61,465 nt of DNA from Microcaldota archaeon (GTDB lineage: Archaea; Micrarchaeota; Micrarchaeia; Micrarchaeales; CABMGC01), in NCBI GenBank assembly GCA_028867135.1, contig JAGWGW010000005.1, forward strand, positions 1 to 61,465. The letters are read 5' to 3'. The position numbers and the translations under genes were made by a program. The notes under the pieces were generated by a model, which saw nothing but the letters and a program-made list of their open reading frames with translations, was not told where the DNA came from and did not search any database. Shown here one piece after another: positions 1-8,988 of this stretch (position 1 is the first letter of the stretch; each line of letters opens with the position of its first letter).

Positions 1-891
1 AACCATGCGAACCAGTCCGCGTACGGCTACTACATCACCAACTCCAAGAACAACTACATACAGAACAATACGGCTTCTCTCAACGACAAGTACGACTTCT
101 ATTGCGGATCAAGCGACTCAGGGATAAACGACGAGAGCGGCGGGGTCAATACAGGGGAGACAAAGCAGGGCTGCAAATGGCTGGCTCTCCAGTCCTCCAC
201 AGGCATACAGCAGCAGTGCGAGGCCATATCGCTCCCGTCGCTTATAACGCTGACCAGGGACATGGTGTATCCTTTCGGCTCCACATGCTTCACAATCGCT
301 AACACGAAGAGCACCTCCGCGAACAACACCCTTATAGACTGCAACGGCCACACGGTCATCGCCACAGACGGCGGGACCTTCCTGTCGATAGCCAACTCGA
401 GCAGCATAACGCTCCAGAACTGCTACATAAAGAACTTCACGAATCCGGTGAAAGTGGCATCATCGTCATCATCAAGGATCCAGAACAACACGCTAAGCTC
501 CTCACAGACCGCCATATCAGCAAGCGGCTCCCAATCCCTGACAATCGCATGGAACAGGATATACAGATCGCTGGCGGGGATAGTTCTCTCAAACGACAAC
601 GGGGACAACGTGCAGAACAATACTATATCCGTATCGGGCACAGCGATAAACGCGACCAGGACAAAAGCCGTCTCTCTCTCCAACAACACCGCCAGCAAGG
701 ACTCCTACGGCCTGAGCATGTACAACTCCACAGGCACTCTCCTTCAGAAGAACACGCTGACTAATTCCAGCGGCTACGGGATCTCGTGCTACGGCCTGTC
801 AGCCAGTTCCAGCGGCGGCACGGACTATGGCCTCAACTCCTGCAAGGGCAACTTCCAGTGCAGCTGGATAACCTCTCCAAACTGCCACTGA
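1..891 (+). CDS. Parallel beta-helix repeat protein, 5' truncated by window
   Basis: The frame is open from base 1 without a start codon, so the gene begins before the window; 296 codons and a TGA stop are visible. The protein carries degenerate repeats of roughly 22-24 residues built around N-N-T-[IL] turns (for example NNTISVSGTAI, NNTLSSSQTAI, KNTLTNSSGYGI), the pattern of right-handed beta-helix (NosD/PbH1, pectate-lyase-like) proteins. It is rich in Asn, Ser and Thr with many N-x-S/T sites and has several Cys, which suits a secreted or surface location. The substrate cannot be told: no catalytic residues are recognisable, and the signal peptide, if any, is outside the window. An internal ATG at 262 is not a likely start because the repeats continue upstream of it. 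Confidence 0.8.
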   Translation, partial: NHANQSAYGYYITNSKNNYIQNNTASLNDKYDFYCGSSDSGINDESGGVNTGETKQGCKWLALQSSTGIQQQCEAISLPSLITLTRDMVYPFGSTCFTIANTKSTSANNTLIDCNGHTVIATDGGTFLSIANSSSITLQNCYIKNFTNPVKVASSSSSRIQNNTLSSSQTAISASGSQSLTIAWNRIYRSLAGIVLSNDNGDNVQNNTISVSGTAINATRTKAVSLSNNTASKDSYGLSMYNSTGTLLQKNTLTNSSGYGISCYGLSASSSGGTDYGLNSCKGNFQCSWITSPNCH

Positions 892-921
892 CCGCGAAGC
901 AACCCCCAGATTCAGGAACGA

Positions 922-929
922 TTATAAGC
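922..929 (+). promoter_or_regulatory. TATA box for the MIP18-family gene
   Basis: The A/T-rich box TTATAAGC is centred about 27 nt before ATG 952. This predicts a leaderless mRNA and favours ATG 952 over the in-frame TTG at 931, which would lie upstream of the predicted transcription start. Confidence 0.55.
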
Positions 930-951
930 TTTGAAAGGGAATAGCGATTAT

Positions 952-1257
952 ATGCACAAGATAACTGTGACAGAGGTAACCGAAGCGCTGAAGAAGTGCG
1001 TCGACCCGGAGATAGGCGTGAACATAGTCGACCTCGGCCTCCTCCATAACATAAGGATTGATGGTTCGAACAACATCTATGTCAGGCTTACGATGACGAG
1101 CCCGATGTGCCCTGTAACCAGCGTGATACTTGCTGACGTCCAGTTGAGGCTGGAGCACATCGCCGACGCTGGAAAGGTTGAGATAGATCTTGTCTGGGAG
1201 CCTGCGTGGACCCCTGAGATGATTAGCGAGGAAGCAAGGATGAACATGCAGGTCTAG
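952..1257 (+). CDS. MIP18/DUF59 family protein (SufT/PaaD-like)
   Basis: A 101-residue single-domain protein of the DUF59 (MIP18, FeS assembly P) family, seen in the typical opening EVTEALKKCVDPEIGVNIVDLGL and the TMTSPMCPVT segment with the conserved Cys. Family members help maturation of iron-sulfur proteins in SufT- or PaaD-like roles. The Cys in the MTSPMCP turn is the usual functional residue. The start is set at ATG 952 from the TATA spacing. The 3' end overlaps the convergent ndk stop by 4 bp. No suf genes are next to it, so the exact client is unknown. Confidence 0.85.
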   Translation: MHKITVTEVTEALKKCVDPEIGVNIVDLGLLHNIRIDGSNNIYVRLTMTSPMCPVTSVILADVQLRLEHIADAGKVEIDLVWEPAWTPEMISEEARMNMQV

Positions 1258-1817
1258 CCGTACATTGCCTCTTCGTCCGCCCTCTTGTAGTCATTGAGCT
1301 CCGAGTCGCTGAACCATATCTTAATCTCCTTCTCGGCTATCTCCTTGTTCTCGGATATGTGCAGTATGTTCCTGACAGGCCTCTTGCTCGCATCTGCAAG
1401 GTCGTAGCTGTCGGATGCGTACATGCCCCTTATGCTTGAAGGATCCGCCTTCCTTGGCTCAGTGCCTCCGCCTATCTTCCTTGCCACTTCAGATGCAGAG
1501 TTCCCCTCGAATACTATCGCAACTATCGGCCCCCTGGTTATCTCCTTCATGAGCAGCGACCTTATCCTCATGCCTATCTCGCGCTCGGTCTCGTCGACCT
1601 TCATGCCCTTCTCCACATACGACTGCTTGGCCTTCCTTCCGACGCTCAGCAGCCAGGTCTCGTCGTCTGCATAGTGCTTCTCCACCGTCTCCTTCTTCGG
1701 CTTGAGCATCTTTACTCCTATGACCTTGAGCCCAGCATCCTCGTATTTCGATATGACCTTGCCTATCAGCGCCCTTTCGACGCCGTCAGGCTTCACAAGT
1801 ATCAGCGTTCTTTCCAC
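1254..1817 (-). CDS. ndk: Nucleoside diphosphate kinase, long form
   Basis: Transfers the gamma-phosphate between nucleoside tri- and diphosphates through a phospho-histidine. The N-terminus TLILVKPDGVERALIG is the classic NDK strand-turn, and RNILHISE near residue 150 carries the catalytic His. At 187 residues it is longer than the usual 140-150; the extra residues lie in the middle (around HYADDETWLLSVGRKAKQSY), a form that I recall from other DPANN and CPR genomes. It is divergent from infB, and the shared upstream region 1818-1891 is A/T-rich. It overlaps the convergent DUF59 gene by 4 bp. Confidence 0.93.
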   Translation of the reverse strand: MERTLILVKPDGVERALIGKVISKYEDAGLKVIGVKMLKPKKETVEKHYADDETWLLSVGRKAKQSYVEKGMKVDETEREIGMRIRSLLMKEITRGPIVAIVFEGNSASEVARKIGGGTEPRKADPSSIRGMYASDSYDLADASKRPVRNILHISENKEIAEKEIKIWFSDSELNDYKRADEEAMYG

Positions 1818-1891
1818 ATTGCCACCATTTTTAAGCTTTATAAGTAATAGGATATTATCTTTAATTATCTTCTGCTTTGGGGTGCATTCTT

Positions 1892-3631
1892 ATGATAAGG
1901 CAGCCAATAATAACGGTAATGGGCCATGTAGACCATGGGAAAACGACACTGCTCGACCGCATTAGGAACACGACGATAGCTAACAGGGAAGCGGGCGGCA
2001 TCACCCAGCACATCGGCGCCAGCGAGGTGCCCATAGACGTCATAACCAAGATATGCGGGCCCCTTCTCAAGAGGCTTAACGTAGAGATAACGATCCCTGG
2101 GCTGCTTTTCATAGACACCCCTGGCCACGAGGTGTTCACGAACCTGAGGAAGAGGGGAGGAGCAGTATCAGACCTTGCAATACTCGTAGTCGACATAACA
2201 AAGGGCTTCGAGCCGCAGACCATCGAGGCCATAGAGATACTCAAGGAGTACAAGACTCCTTTCCTCGTTGCTGCGAACAAGGTCGACCTGATCACGGGCT
2301 GGAGGCAGCAGGACACGCAGCTTTTCCTCGAGTCCGTAGACAAGCAGCAGGAGTTCGTCAGGAACGAGCTCGAGAACAAGATATACGAGCTCATAGGGAG
2401 GCTCAGCGGGCTGGGATTCACAAGCGAAAGGGTCGACAGGGTCAAGGATTTCAGGAAGGAGATATCGATAATACCGTTGAGCGCCAAGACCGGCGAGGGG
2501 GTTGCGGAGCTACTGATGTATACGACAGGCCTTGCGCAGAGGTTCCTCGAGAAGAGGCTTGAGATAGACCCAAGCGAACCGGCAAGGGGCAGCATAATAG
2601 AGAAGAAGGAGGAGAAGGGGCTTGGCACCACGCTGGATGTAATACTGTACAACGGTACCCTGAGAACCAACGACACAGTTGCGTTTGCGACAGCCTCCGG
2701 AGTAAGCACTGCAAAGATACGCGCACTGCTCAAGCCGAGGCCGCTGCAGGAGCTCCGCGAGTCATCGGGCAAGTTCGTCTACATAGAGATGGCGAGCGCG
2801 GCAGCAGGCCTCAAGCTCAGCGGCAACGGCTTCGATGACGCGCTTCCAGGGTCGCTCATACTTTCAGTCAATTCAGCGGGATACGAGAAGGAGATAGCCA
2901 CCGAGATCAAGGAGGTGTTCAGCGTTGACAAGACGGGCCTCGTCCTCAAGACCGATACGATAGGCAGCCTCGAGGCGCTATCAAGGCTGCTTTCCAATGC
3001 AGGAATAAAGATAAGCAAGAAAGGGCTGGGAACAGTGAACAAGAGGGACGTCCTGGATGCATTTGCAATGCGTGCGATGGACCCTTACGGATCGGTCGTC
3101 CTCGCATTCAGCGTCGGAATTGAGGATGATGCAAGGCTCGAGAGCGAGGCCGCTGGCGTGAACATACTTAGCGGCAGCATAATCTACAAGGTTCTCGACG
3201 ATTACAAGGAGTGGGCTGAGAAGGAGAAGCAGAAGGACAAAGCCAGTCTGGAGAAGAGCCTGACGTTCCCCGGAGTGGTCAAGGTGCTGCCGAACTACTG
3301 CTTCAGGGTGTCGCACCCTGCTGTCTTCGGTGTCGGCGTCGAGGCTGGCAGGATAAAGCCCTCATATCTCCTCATGAAAAAGAACGGCGACAGGATCGGC
3401 AGAGTCAAGGAGATACAGGACAACGCACTGAAGCTTGAAGAGGCGAAGAAAGGAGCGAACGTCGCGATATCGATGGACGACATAACCTTCGGGAGGCAGG
3501 TGAAGGAGAACGATGTCCTTTACACATTCATAAGCGACGAGGACATACGAACACTCAGGTTCAAGTACGCGTACCTTCTCGACGACGAAGACATGGATAT
3601 ACTGAAAGCAATAGAAGCTATAAATAAATGA
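1892..3631 (+). CDS. infB: Translation initiation factor aIF5B (IF-2 family GTPase)
   Basis: GTPase that promotes ribosomal subunit joining and Met-tRNAi placement. G motifs are clear: GHVDHGKT (G1, residues 11-18), DTPGHE (G3), NKVD (G4) and SAKTGEG (G5), followed by the domain II barrel, domain III and the C-terminal barrel. With 579 residues it matches archaeal aIF5B, which lacks the long eukaryotic N-terminal arm. No intein interrupts the P-loop. I chose ATG 1892 with GGGGTG about 7 nt upstream; an in-frame TTG at 1877 would only add MGCIL. A TATA-like TTTATAAG at 1837-1844 would start mRNA near 1866. Confidence 0.96.
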   Translation: MIRQPIITVMGHVDHGKTTLLDRIRNTTIANREAGGITQHIGASEVPIDVITKICGPLLKRLNVEITIPGLLFIDTPGHEVFTNLRKRGGAVSDLAILVVDITKGFEPQTIEAIEILKEYKTPFLVAANKVDLITGWRQQDTQLFLESVDKQQEFVRNELENKIYELIGRLSGLGFTSERVDRVKDFRKEISIIPLSAKTGEGVAELLMYTTGLAQRFLEKRLEIDPSEPARGSIIEKKEEKGLGTTLDVILYNGTLRTNDTVAFATASGVSTAKIRALLKPRPLQELRESSGKFVYIEMASAAAGLKLSGNGFDDALPGSLILSVNSAGYEKEIATEIKEVFSVDKTGLVLKTDTIGSLEALSRLLSNAGIKISKKGLGTVNKRDVLDAFAMRAMDPYGSVVLAFSVGIEDDARLESEAAGVNILSGSIIYKVLDDYKEWAEKEKQKDKASLEKSLTFPGVVKVLPNYCFRVSHPAVFGVGVEAGRIKPSYLLMKKNGDRIGRVKEIQDNALKLEEAKKGANVAISMDDITFGRQVKENDVLYTFISDEDIRTLRFKYAYLLDDEDMDILKAIEAINK

Positions 3632-3658
3632 CCGACCATTGACCAATTGGCGACAAGG

Positions 3659-4336
3659 ATGGCTGAAGGATTCCTCGACATATACGGCGAGCCGATAAGA
3701 TACGAGTTCGTTGAGAAGCCATGCATCAGGAATTCTTACATAAGGTTCGTAGATGACAAGCTACTTGTCGTGAGCAGCTCGCAGAGAAGGATGAACGGCC
3801 TTGTCGAGAAGCACAAATCATGGATATTCAAGCACTACAAGCAGATAAAGTCTTCAATAAGAATGTACGACAGCAAGGCGGTAACTTATCTTGGGACAAA
3901 GTATCCTGTGGCGTTCAGGGAGTCGTCAAGGCCCAGGGTGGAATTAAACCCGGGCGTAATAATCGTGAATTCAAGAAAGTCCAGCGCAGATAGATATCTC
4001 AAGAATTGGATAAAGGCGCAAACCCTTTACCACACTGTAGCAATTGCAAACCAGAAAGCAGAACGGCTCGGTAAAGGCGTAAGGGAGATCAAGGCAAGAA
4101 GGCTGAGGAAATGGGGGATGTGCTCATCCAACAAGCGGATAACGTTCAACGCCTGCCTTTCGATGCTGCCTGAGAGCATCATCGATTACGTTGTATCGCA
4201 CGAGGTCTCCCACCTTGCCCATCTGAACCATTCCAAGGAATTCTGGGAGACTGTAGGCTCATTATGTCCCGACTACAGGCAGCTCAGGAAGGAGCTTGCA
4301 AAATACGACAACACGGAAAGGCAGGTGCTCTCCTAG
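3659..4336 (+). CDS. YgjP-type (DUF45) zinc metallopeptidase-like protein
   Basis: A 225-residue protein of the YgjP/DUF45 family. The zinc site is SHEVSHLAHLNHSKEFW, an HExxH helix with a downstream His and Glu as third-ligand candidates. The segment RLRKWGMCSSNKRITFN is the other conserved block of this family (R-x-x-x-W-G-S/C-C). The cellular substrate is unknown in most members. A TATA box (CTATAAATA, 3618-3626) lies over the infB stop, predicting mRNA near 3649, so ATG 3659 is preferred over TTG 3647. The stop overlaps convergent gatE by 4 bp. Confidence 0.88.
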   Translation: MAEGFLDIYGEPIRYEFVEKPCIRNSYIRFVDDKLLVVSSSQRRMNGLVEKHKSWIFKHYKQIKSSIRMYDSKAVTYLGTKYPVAFRESSRPRVELNPGVIIVNSRKSSADRYLKNWIKAQTLYHTVAIANQKAERLGKGVREIKARRLRKWGMCSSNKRITFNACLSMLPESIIDYVVSHEVSHLAHLNHSKEFWETVGSLCPDYRQLRKELAKYDNTERQVLS

Positions 4337-6189
4337 CCGATATACTCGCCTATCGCCCTGTTGAGCTCTTCACCATCGACCGCAAGCCTGTGCTCTGACA
4401 TTATCCTCCTCATTATCTCGCTCCTGTCCTTGATCCCAAGCTTCTTGACAAGGTCCCTTACTTTCGAATAGTCCATCCTCTCCAGCTTCTTGCTCGCTAT
4501 CAGCTTGTCAACCTGGCCCGCGTATTTCGGGACGGACTTGAGCAGCTCCTCGACGCCATTCTTGGTTATCCCCTTACTTGAATACTTCTCGAATATGTAG
4601 GCTATCACGTCATCATCTATGTCATCCACATCCACCCCGCTCCTCTTGAGCTCCTTGAACTTCTCAACCAGCACAGACGCAACGAACTGCGGGCTAAGCT
4701 CCCTGTGCGCATCGCATATCCTGTTGAAAAGCTGCAGCTCAGGGGACCACAGCATCTGATCGGATATCTGCTTGTTCTTTATCCGCGCTTCAAGCTCCTT
4801 TGTTATCCTGCCGATGTCGACCCTGCCCTTGTCAGCCTCGCTGCGCAGTGCCTTGTCAACGGCTATGGGCTTCGAATCGGTTTCCGGATACATCCTCGAG
4901 CCTCCAGGCAGCGGCCTCATGAACCTTGTAGTAGGATCCTTCGAATTCGCCGCCCTTGTCTCTGGCGGCACCCCATCCTTTGCCATCTCCGCCCTCTGCC
5001 TTGCGAAGAGCATTGCACGCTCGCAGACATCCCTCTTTGCGGCTATCATTATGAACGCATCATTCTCCTTGAGCCCCAGCTCCCTCGATACAGCCGATAT
5101 CTCCGAATCGTCAAACCCGTACCCGTCCAGCTTCTCATCGCTGTGGATTATCCCCCTGACCCCTGCCTTCTTCGCATAATCGCTTATCTCGCTGCCCAGC
5201 CTCCTGTTGGCGTCTATCTCGTATCCGAGCAATCCCTTGAAGTTTTTCAGCGCCATTCCTAGTACCACTCCTCCCGATTTTACAGCATCGCCAACTATCT
5301 TCGCCTTGCTGCCCTTGAACAGGTGAGTAAGCTCAACGGCATTCCCTGCGCTTGCCTTCCTTCCCCCAAGTTCCTTCTTTATCTCGAGCAGCTTAAGCTG
5401 CCTTCCAACCTCGTGCTCTATTACCTCGTCCATCATAGCCAGCTCCTGGAGCCCTTTTATCTCGACCCTCGAGCCTCCTGCTATGGATACGTTAACATCC
5501 TGCCTGATCGAGCCTATGCCCCTCTGCGCATGACCGGTAAGCCTGAGAAGCAGCCCTATCTTCATCGCGACCTCCTTCGCGTCCTGCGGACTCTCTATTA
5601 CAGGAGCAGTGTCTATCTCTATCAGCGGTATGCCCAGCCTGTCGACGTTGTACACCGCCACGTTGTCCTTAGCGTCCTCTATCCCGGAGGACTCCTCCTC
5701 AAGGAATATAGAGGATATGAGTATGCCCCTGCCATTGGCGTCCAGGTTCCCGTTGTAACCCACAATCATGCTCCTTTGGAAAGCGCTGGGATCGCTCCCG
5801 TCGACCACTTCCTTCCTCATCGGCTCTATCTCATCAGGAATCCTGCAGTCCATCGATGCCGCGACCCTTAGCGCAATGCCTATCGCTTCAGGATTCGCTT
5901 CGTGAGGCGGCTCCTCGTCTATATCCACAAGGCAGGTGCTCTCCCTGAATACGTTGTATACGAACGTGCGCTCCCTGCTGCTCTCGAAGCTCGTTGACCT
6001 ATCTACCATACCCAGCTCTCCCGCAACAGCCCTCTGGCTCCTCTCTATGCTGGTATACGGCATGTTGTCCGTGAGCTTCGCTGTGCACGAGCAGAAAAGC
6101 TTGTGCTCGGTGCTCAGCCTTTGGTGTATCTCCAGCCCGCACTTGAAGCCTATACTAGAATAATGCCCTTTTTCCTTCGTAAGAATCAC
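4333..6189 (-). CDS. gatE: Glu-tRNA(Gln) amidotransferase subunit E
   Basis: Archaeal-specific subunit that with GatD converts Glu-tRNA(Gln) to Gln-tRNA(Gln). The N-terminal cradle begins with GFKCGLEIHQRLSTEHKLFCSC, including the Cys pair, and the GatB/YqeY helical tail fills the last 150 residues (GITKNGVEELLKSVPKY). An AspRS-like insertion is present in the middle (ISAVSRELGLKENDAFIMIAA). At 618 residues it has normal length. Its ATG overlaps the gatD stop by 4 nt (ATGA), so the two are translationally coupled. Its presence implies that this organism makes Gln-tRNA by transamidation. Confidence 0.96.
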   Translation of the reverse strand: MILTKEKGHYSSIGFKCGLEIHQRLSTEHKLFCSCTAKLTDNMPYTSIERSQRAVAGELGMVDRSTSFESSRERTFVYNVFRESTCLVDIDEEPPHEANPEAIGIALRVAASMDCRIPDEIEPMRKEVVDGSDPSAFQRSMIVGYNGNLDANGRGILISSIFLEEESSGIEDAKDNVAVYNVDRLGIPLIEIDTAPVIESPQDAKEVAMKIGLLLRLTGHAQRGIGSIRQDVNVSIAGGSRVEIKGLQELAMMDEVIEHEVGRQLKLLEIKKELGGRKASAGNAVELTHLFKGSKAKIVGDAVKSGGVVLGMALKNFKGLLGYEIDANRRLGSEISDYAKKAGVRGIIHSDEKLDGYGFDDSEISAVSRELGLKENDAFIMIAAKRDVCERAMLFARQRAEMAKDGVPPETRAANSKDPTTRFMRPLPGGSRMYPETDSKPIAVDKALRSEADKGRVDIGRITKELEARIKNKQISDQMLWSPELQLFNRICDAHRELSPQFVASVLVEKFKELKRSGVDVDDIDDDVIAYIFEKYSSKGITKNGVEELLKSVPKYAGQVDKLIASKKLERMDYSKVRDLVKKLGIKDRSEIMRRIMSEHRLAVDGEELNRAIGEYIG

Positions 6190-7523
6190 TCGGTGAACCA
6201 GTCAGCGTCCCTTCTTGGGCTTATCTCGCCGGCGATGTCCTTGTTCAGCATCTCCGCAGCTTCTTTATTGCTGCGGTTTCCGAGCAGCCATCCCAGCTTC
6301 ACATACGCTACCTCGCTCAGCATGTCCTCGCAGAACACCGCCCCTGCACCTTTGAGCGTCCTCAAGTTCCTGTAGACGTTCTCGTTGACGCTGCCGTTGA
6401 TGCACTGCGAGGTTATCCCAACAACGATGTTTGAGTCAACAGCTTCCTTGATGCTGCCTATCCATGACATGTTCATGTTGCCGGTAGATGTGGGCACGTG
6501 ACCCAGTCCGGTGCCCTCTATTATGAGCCCCCTGTATCCCTTGTCCATGTAATAGCCCAATACGCCGGGATCGGAATTCGGATGCGTCTTGACTATCGCG
6601 ACCTTCTCCTCAAACTTCGTTTCTGCGCTGGCCTTCTTCTTGCTTTTTGCCTCGACATGCTTATAGCTGCCTATGTACCCTATGCTTCCAGCAGCATCTA
6701 CCCTGCATATCGGCAGGCTGTTGATGGGCTTGAACGCATCCCTTGCAGACGTGTGCATCTTCCTTGCCTTCGTCCCCCTTATGAAAATGTTTTCCTTGTC
6801 CGAGCTGCTGCTGTGCATGCATATGCCTACCTCCGCAACGTCGCTCTTCGTCGCCACCTGCGCAGAGCATATGAGGTTGAAGAACGCGTCGCTAGAGCCC
6901 CTGTCGCTGCTTCTCTGCGCTCCTGTAAGCACCACCGGCGCGTTGATATCCTTGAGCATGAAGCTCAGCGCTGCTGACGTGTAGTGCATGGTGTCGGTCC
7001 CATGCGTTATCACCACTCCCTTCGCCCCGCCATTCAGCGCCTTCGCGGTCTCCTCTGCTATCTTCGCCCATTCACTGTGCGTCATGTCCTCGCTCGCTAT
7101 GCTCATCAGCTCGCGTATGTCCACGCTAGCGATCTCCTCGAGCTCCGGCACCTCGTACAGCAGCTCCTCAGGCTTCGTGAGCATGTACACCCCTCCAGAG
7201 ACATAATCGACCTTGCTGCCTATGGTCCCTCCAGTGTATATCATCGAAAGCTTCGGAAGCCCCTTCACCTTCAGCGCCTCTTTTTTTGGGAATGAGAAAT
7301 GCTGCCCTCTTTCACCCATCTTCTTTATCGCAAATCCCTTTCCGTATCTTATGCCCATGTTGTATCCGTCCTTCCGTTTCACAACCACTATGCTGCTGTC
7401 GCCCACATCAGGCCTTGGCATCAGCACCCCCTCGATCGTCTCGCTGCCGAATGTCACGCTCACGTTGTCTCCAGCCTTTATTTTGTTGGCCGAAAGGAGC
7501 TTTTCTATCTCATCAGCATACAT
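6186..7523 (-). CDS. gatD: Glu-tRNA(Gln) amidotransferase subunit D
   Basis: Asparaginase-type subunit that releases ammonia from glutamine or asparagine for GatE. An N-terminal beta-barrel of about 85 residues (KAGDNVSVTFGSETIEGVL) precedes the L-asparaginase domain. Catalytic blocks are TGGTIGSK (97-104), containing the nucleophile Thr, and THGTDTMHYT (173-182) with the second Thr-Asp pair. Length 445 is typical. It heads the gatD-gatE operon. On the minus strand a TATA-like GTTTTAAGG lies about 25 nt before the ATG, consistent with a leaderless mRNA. Confidence 0.96.
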   Translation of the reverse strand: MYADEIEKLLSANKIKAGDNVSVTFGSETIEGVLMPRPDVGDSSIVVVKRKDGYNMGIRYGKGFAIKKMGERGQHFSFPKKEALKVKGLPKLSMIYTGGTIGSKVDYVSGGVYMLTKPEELLYEVPELEEIASVDIRELMSIASEDMTHSEWAKIAEETAKALNGGAKGVVITHGTDTMHYTSAALSFMLKDINAPVVLTGAQRSSDRGSSDAFFNLICSAQVATKSDVAEVGICMHSSSSDKENIFIRGTKARKMHTSARDAFKPINSLPICRVDAAGSIGYIGSYKHVEAKSKKKASAETKFEEKVAIVKTHPNSDPGVLGYYMDKGYRGLIIEGTGLGHVPTSTGNMNMSWIGSIKEAVDSNIVVGITSQCINGSVNENVYRNLRTLKGAGAVFCEDMLSEVAYVKLGWLLGNRSNKEAAEMLNKDIAGEISPRRDADWFTE

Positions 7524-7705
7524 AATTAAGGATAATGCACTCTACCCTTAAAACCCTTTCTTCGGCTAGTCCTCAAGAATAGCAGCAGGCAACAGCCCAG
7601 CGCGCCGATTTCAGGAATACCTAAAAATTATGATATCTTTAAAAAGCGGAAGAAAAGCCTTAAATACCAACCGAGCAATCTCTAAAACGGGCAACTTTTT
7701 ACCCA

Positions 7706-8614
7706 GTGAAAAACATGAACGTTAGGGAAACAAAAGCGATAAAGACGATAGAGGCAAAGGTCGATGCCCTAAAACCCGTGCTTAGGAATGATATCAATCA
7801 CGCTTTGATGTCGGTCAGGAGGGCCGCGGTGATAGGCGCTGCGTCTGCCATTGCTCTTACCAGTGCAAGCGCTCTGGCTGCGAATGCGAAGAACCCGCCC
7901 AAGAACGGTGGCCTTACAGGCACGACAACCTCGGCGCAGAGCAACGGCCTTGTGGGCACGTCAAACAATCCTCCTCATAAGTCTGCAACAGTGGATCCAA
8001 CGTACAGGAACCCTGCGAGAGGTGCAAACGGAAAGCTCAAGCTATCGGTATGGATAAAGGCCAAGACAGCAGACACGATAACATTCGATGCGAAGGCAAG
8101 CGTGCCCAAAGGCCTGTACTACCTGACTTTCGAAGGACATACGGTGCGAAGCGCAAGGATGCCTGTAGTAGTAAAGGCGGGCACCTCGCAGCTGAAGCAG
8201 CCTGAGAAACAGCCTGTCGCAGTCGTATACCTCAAGAGCGGAAAGTACGTCTCCGCTGCCTTCAAGGTCTCAGTGCAGCCTAGTGCAGTGGTGCTGACGG
8301 ACCCTACATATTCGAACCCTGCTGTTTCAACGGACGGCACGCTCTATGCATGGGAGGACGCGAAGACGCAGACTCCGAGCGGCACTGTTGTGAAGCTCAA
8401 CGCATCGACAACGCTGCCCCCTGGCGGAAACTACTCCATAACATATACGGTAAACGGCCAGAGCTCGACGATGCAGCAGGTGTACATGCCGCAGACCGTA
8501 ACATTCGCGAATCCGACCTCGTCTAGCCAGCTCGACAAGGTTGTCGTGACATATAACCAGACAAACGGCGCTCCTATATCCGTAACGCTGCAGGTGCTTG
8601 TGCCCCCGACATGA
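7706..8614 (+). CDS. Secreted or surface protein with two tandem beta-type repeats, function unknown
   Basis: Not recognised as a known family. A charged N-terminus of about 35 residues precedes a hydrophobic stretch (AAVIGAASAIALTSASALAA, about residues 33-52) ending in A-rich residues, like a signal peptide with a long n-region. After a G/N/P linker there are two related units beginning DPTYRNPARGANGKLKLSVW and DPTYSNPAVSTDGTLYAW, each about 100 residues and beta-strand-rich, Ig-like in feel. GTG 7706 and ATG 7715 are both possible starts; a TATA-like CCTTAAATACC is centred at about 7663. It sits alone between the gatDE promoter and the small zinc-finger gene. Confidence 0.7.
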   Translation: MKNMNVRETKAIKTIEAKVDALKPVLRNDINHALMSVRRAAVIGAASAIALTSASALAANAKNPPKNGGLTGTTTSAQSNGLVGTSNNPPHKSATVDPTYRNPARGANGKLKLSVWIKAKTADTITFDAKASVPKGLYYLTFEGHTVRSARMPVVVKAGTSQLKQPEKQPVAVVYLKSGKYVSAAFKVSVQPSAVVLTDPTYSNPAVSTDGTLYAWEDAKTQTPSGTVVKLNASTTLPPGGNYSITYTVNGQSSTMQQVYMPQTVTFANPTSSSQLDKVVVTYNQTNGAPISVTLQVLVPPT

Positions 8615-8787
8615 TAAGCACCAGCCAGGCGCGCATCGAGTGCAACGGAAAGCAGCCTCATCGGATAATCCTGCATGTTCAGCCGTCAGCCGGCATGCGC
8701 GCTGCGCCTAGTCGAAGTAAAAGAAGTCAGCGATATTTATAAAAATACCAACTCCGTAATGGTTTTGCTTAAATCCTTAGTGATTAC

Positions 8788-8982
8788 ATGATATGCGCCA
8801 GATGCAGCAGAGACATCTACAAGTTCTACACCTGCAACTACTGCAAGAGGAAGGTATGCAACGACTGCATAAAGAGCTCGAGGAGGATAAGCAGGGTGCA
8901 GAGGATATTCATCTGCAAGGACGACTGGAGCAAGATGGCGTCAAGGAAACTGTTCAAGAGGACGACCAAGGAAACCGTATAG
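8788..8982 (+). CDS. Small zinc-finger protein
   Basis: A 64-residue basic protein with three closely spaced Cys pairs: CARC near the start, CNYC and CNDC, plus a lone Cys in FICKDDW. The spacing fits one or two zinc knuckles or a treble-clef finger. The rest is Lys/Arg-rich (KSSRRISRVQR, SRKLFKRTTKE), which suggests nucleic-acid or ribosome binding, but this is inference. A TATA-like TTTATAAAAATA lies at 8736-8747, and GTGAT before the ATG may serve as a weak ribosome site. It is convergent with ileS, 6 bp apart. Confidence 0.75.
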   Translation: MICARCSRDIYKFYTCNYCKRKVCNDCIKSSRRISRVQRIFICKDDWSKMASRKLFKRTTKETV

Positions 8983-8988
8983 CCAAGG

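Noticed and set aside
1892-3631. Possible intein in aIF5B
   Set aside because: The GTPase motifs run without interruption and the length is normal; the same holds for IleRS, SMC and RfcL.
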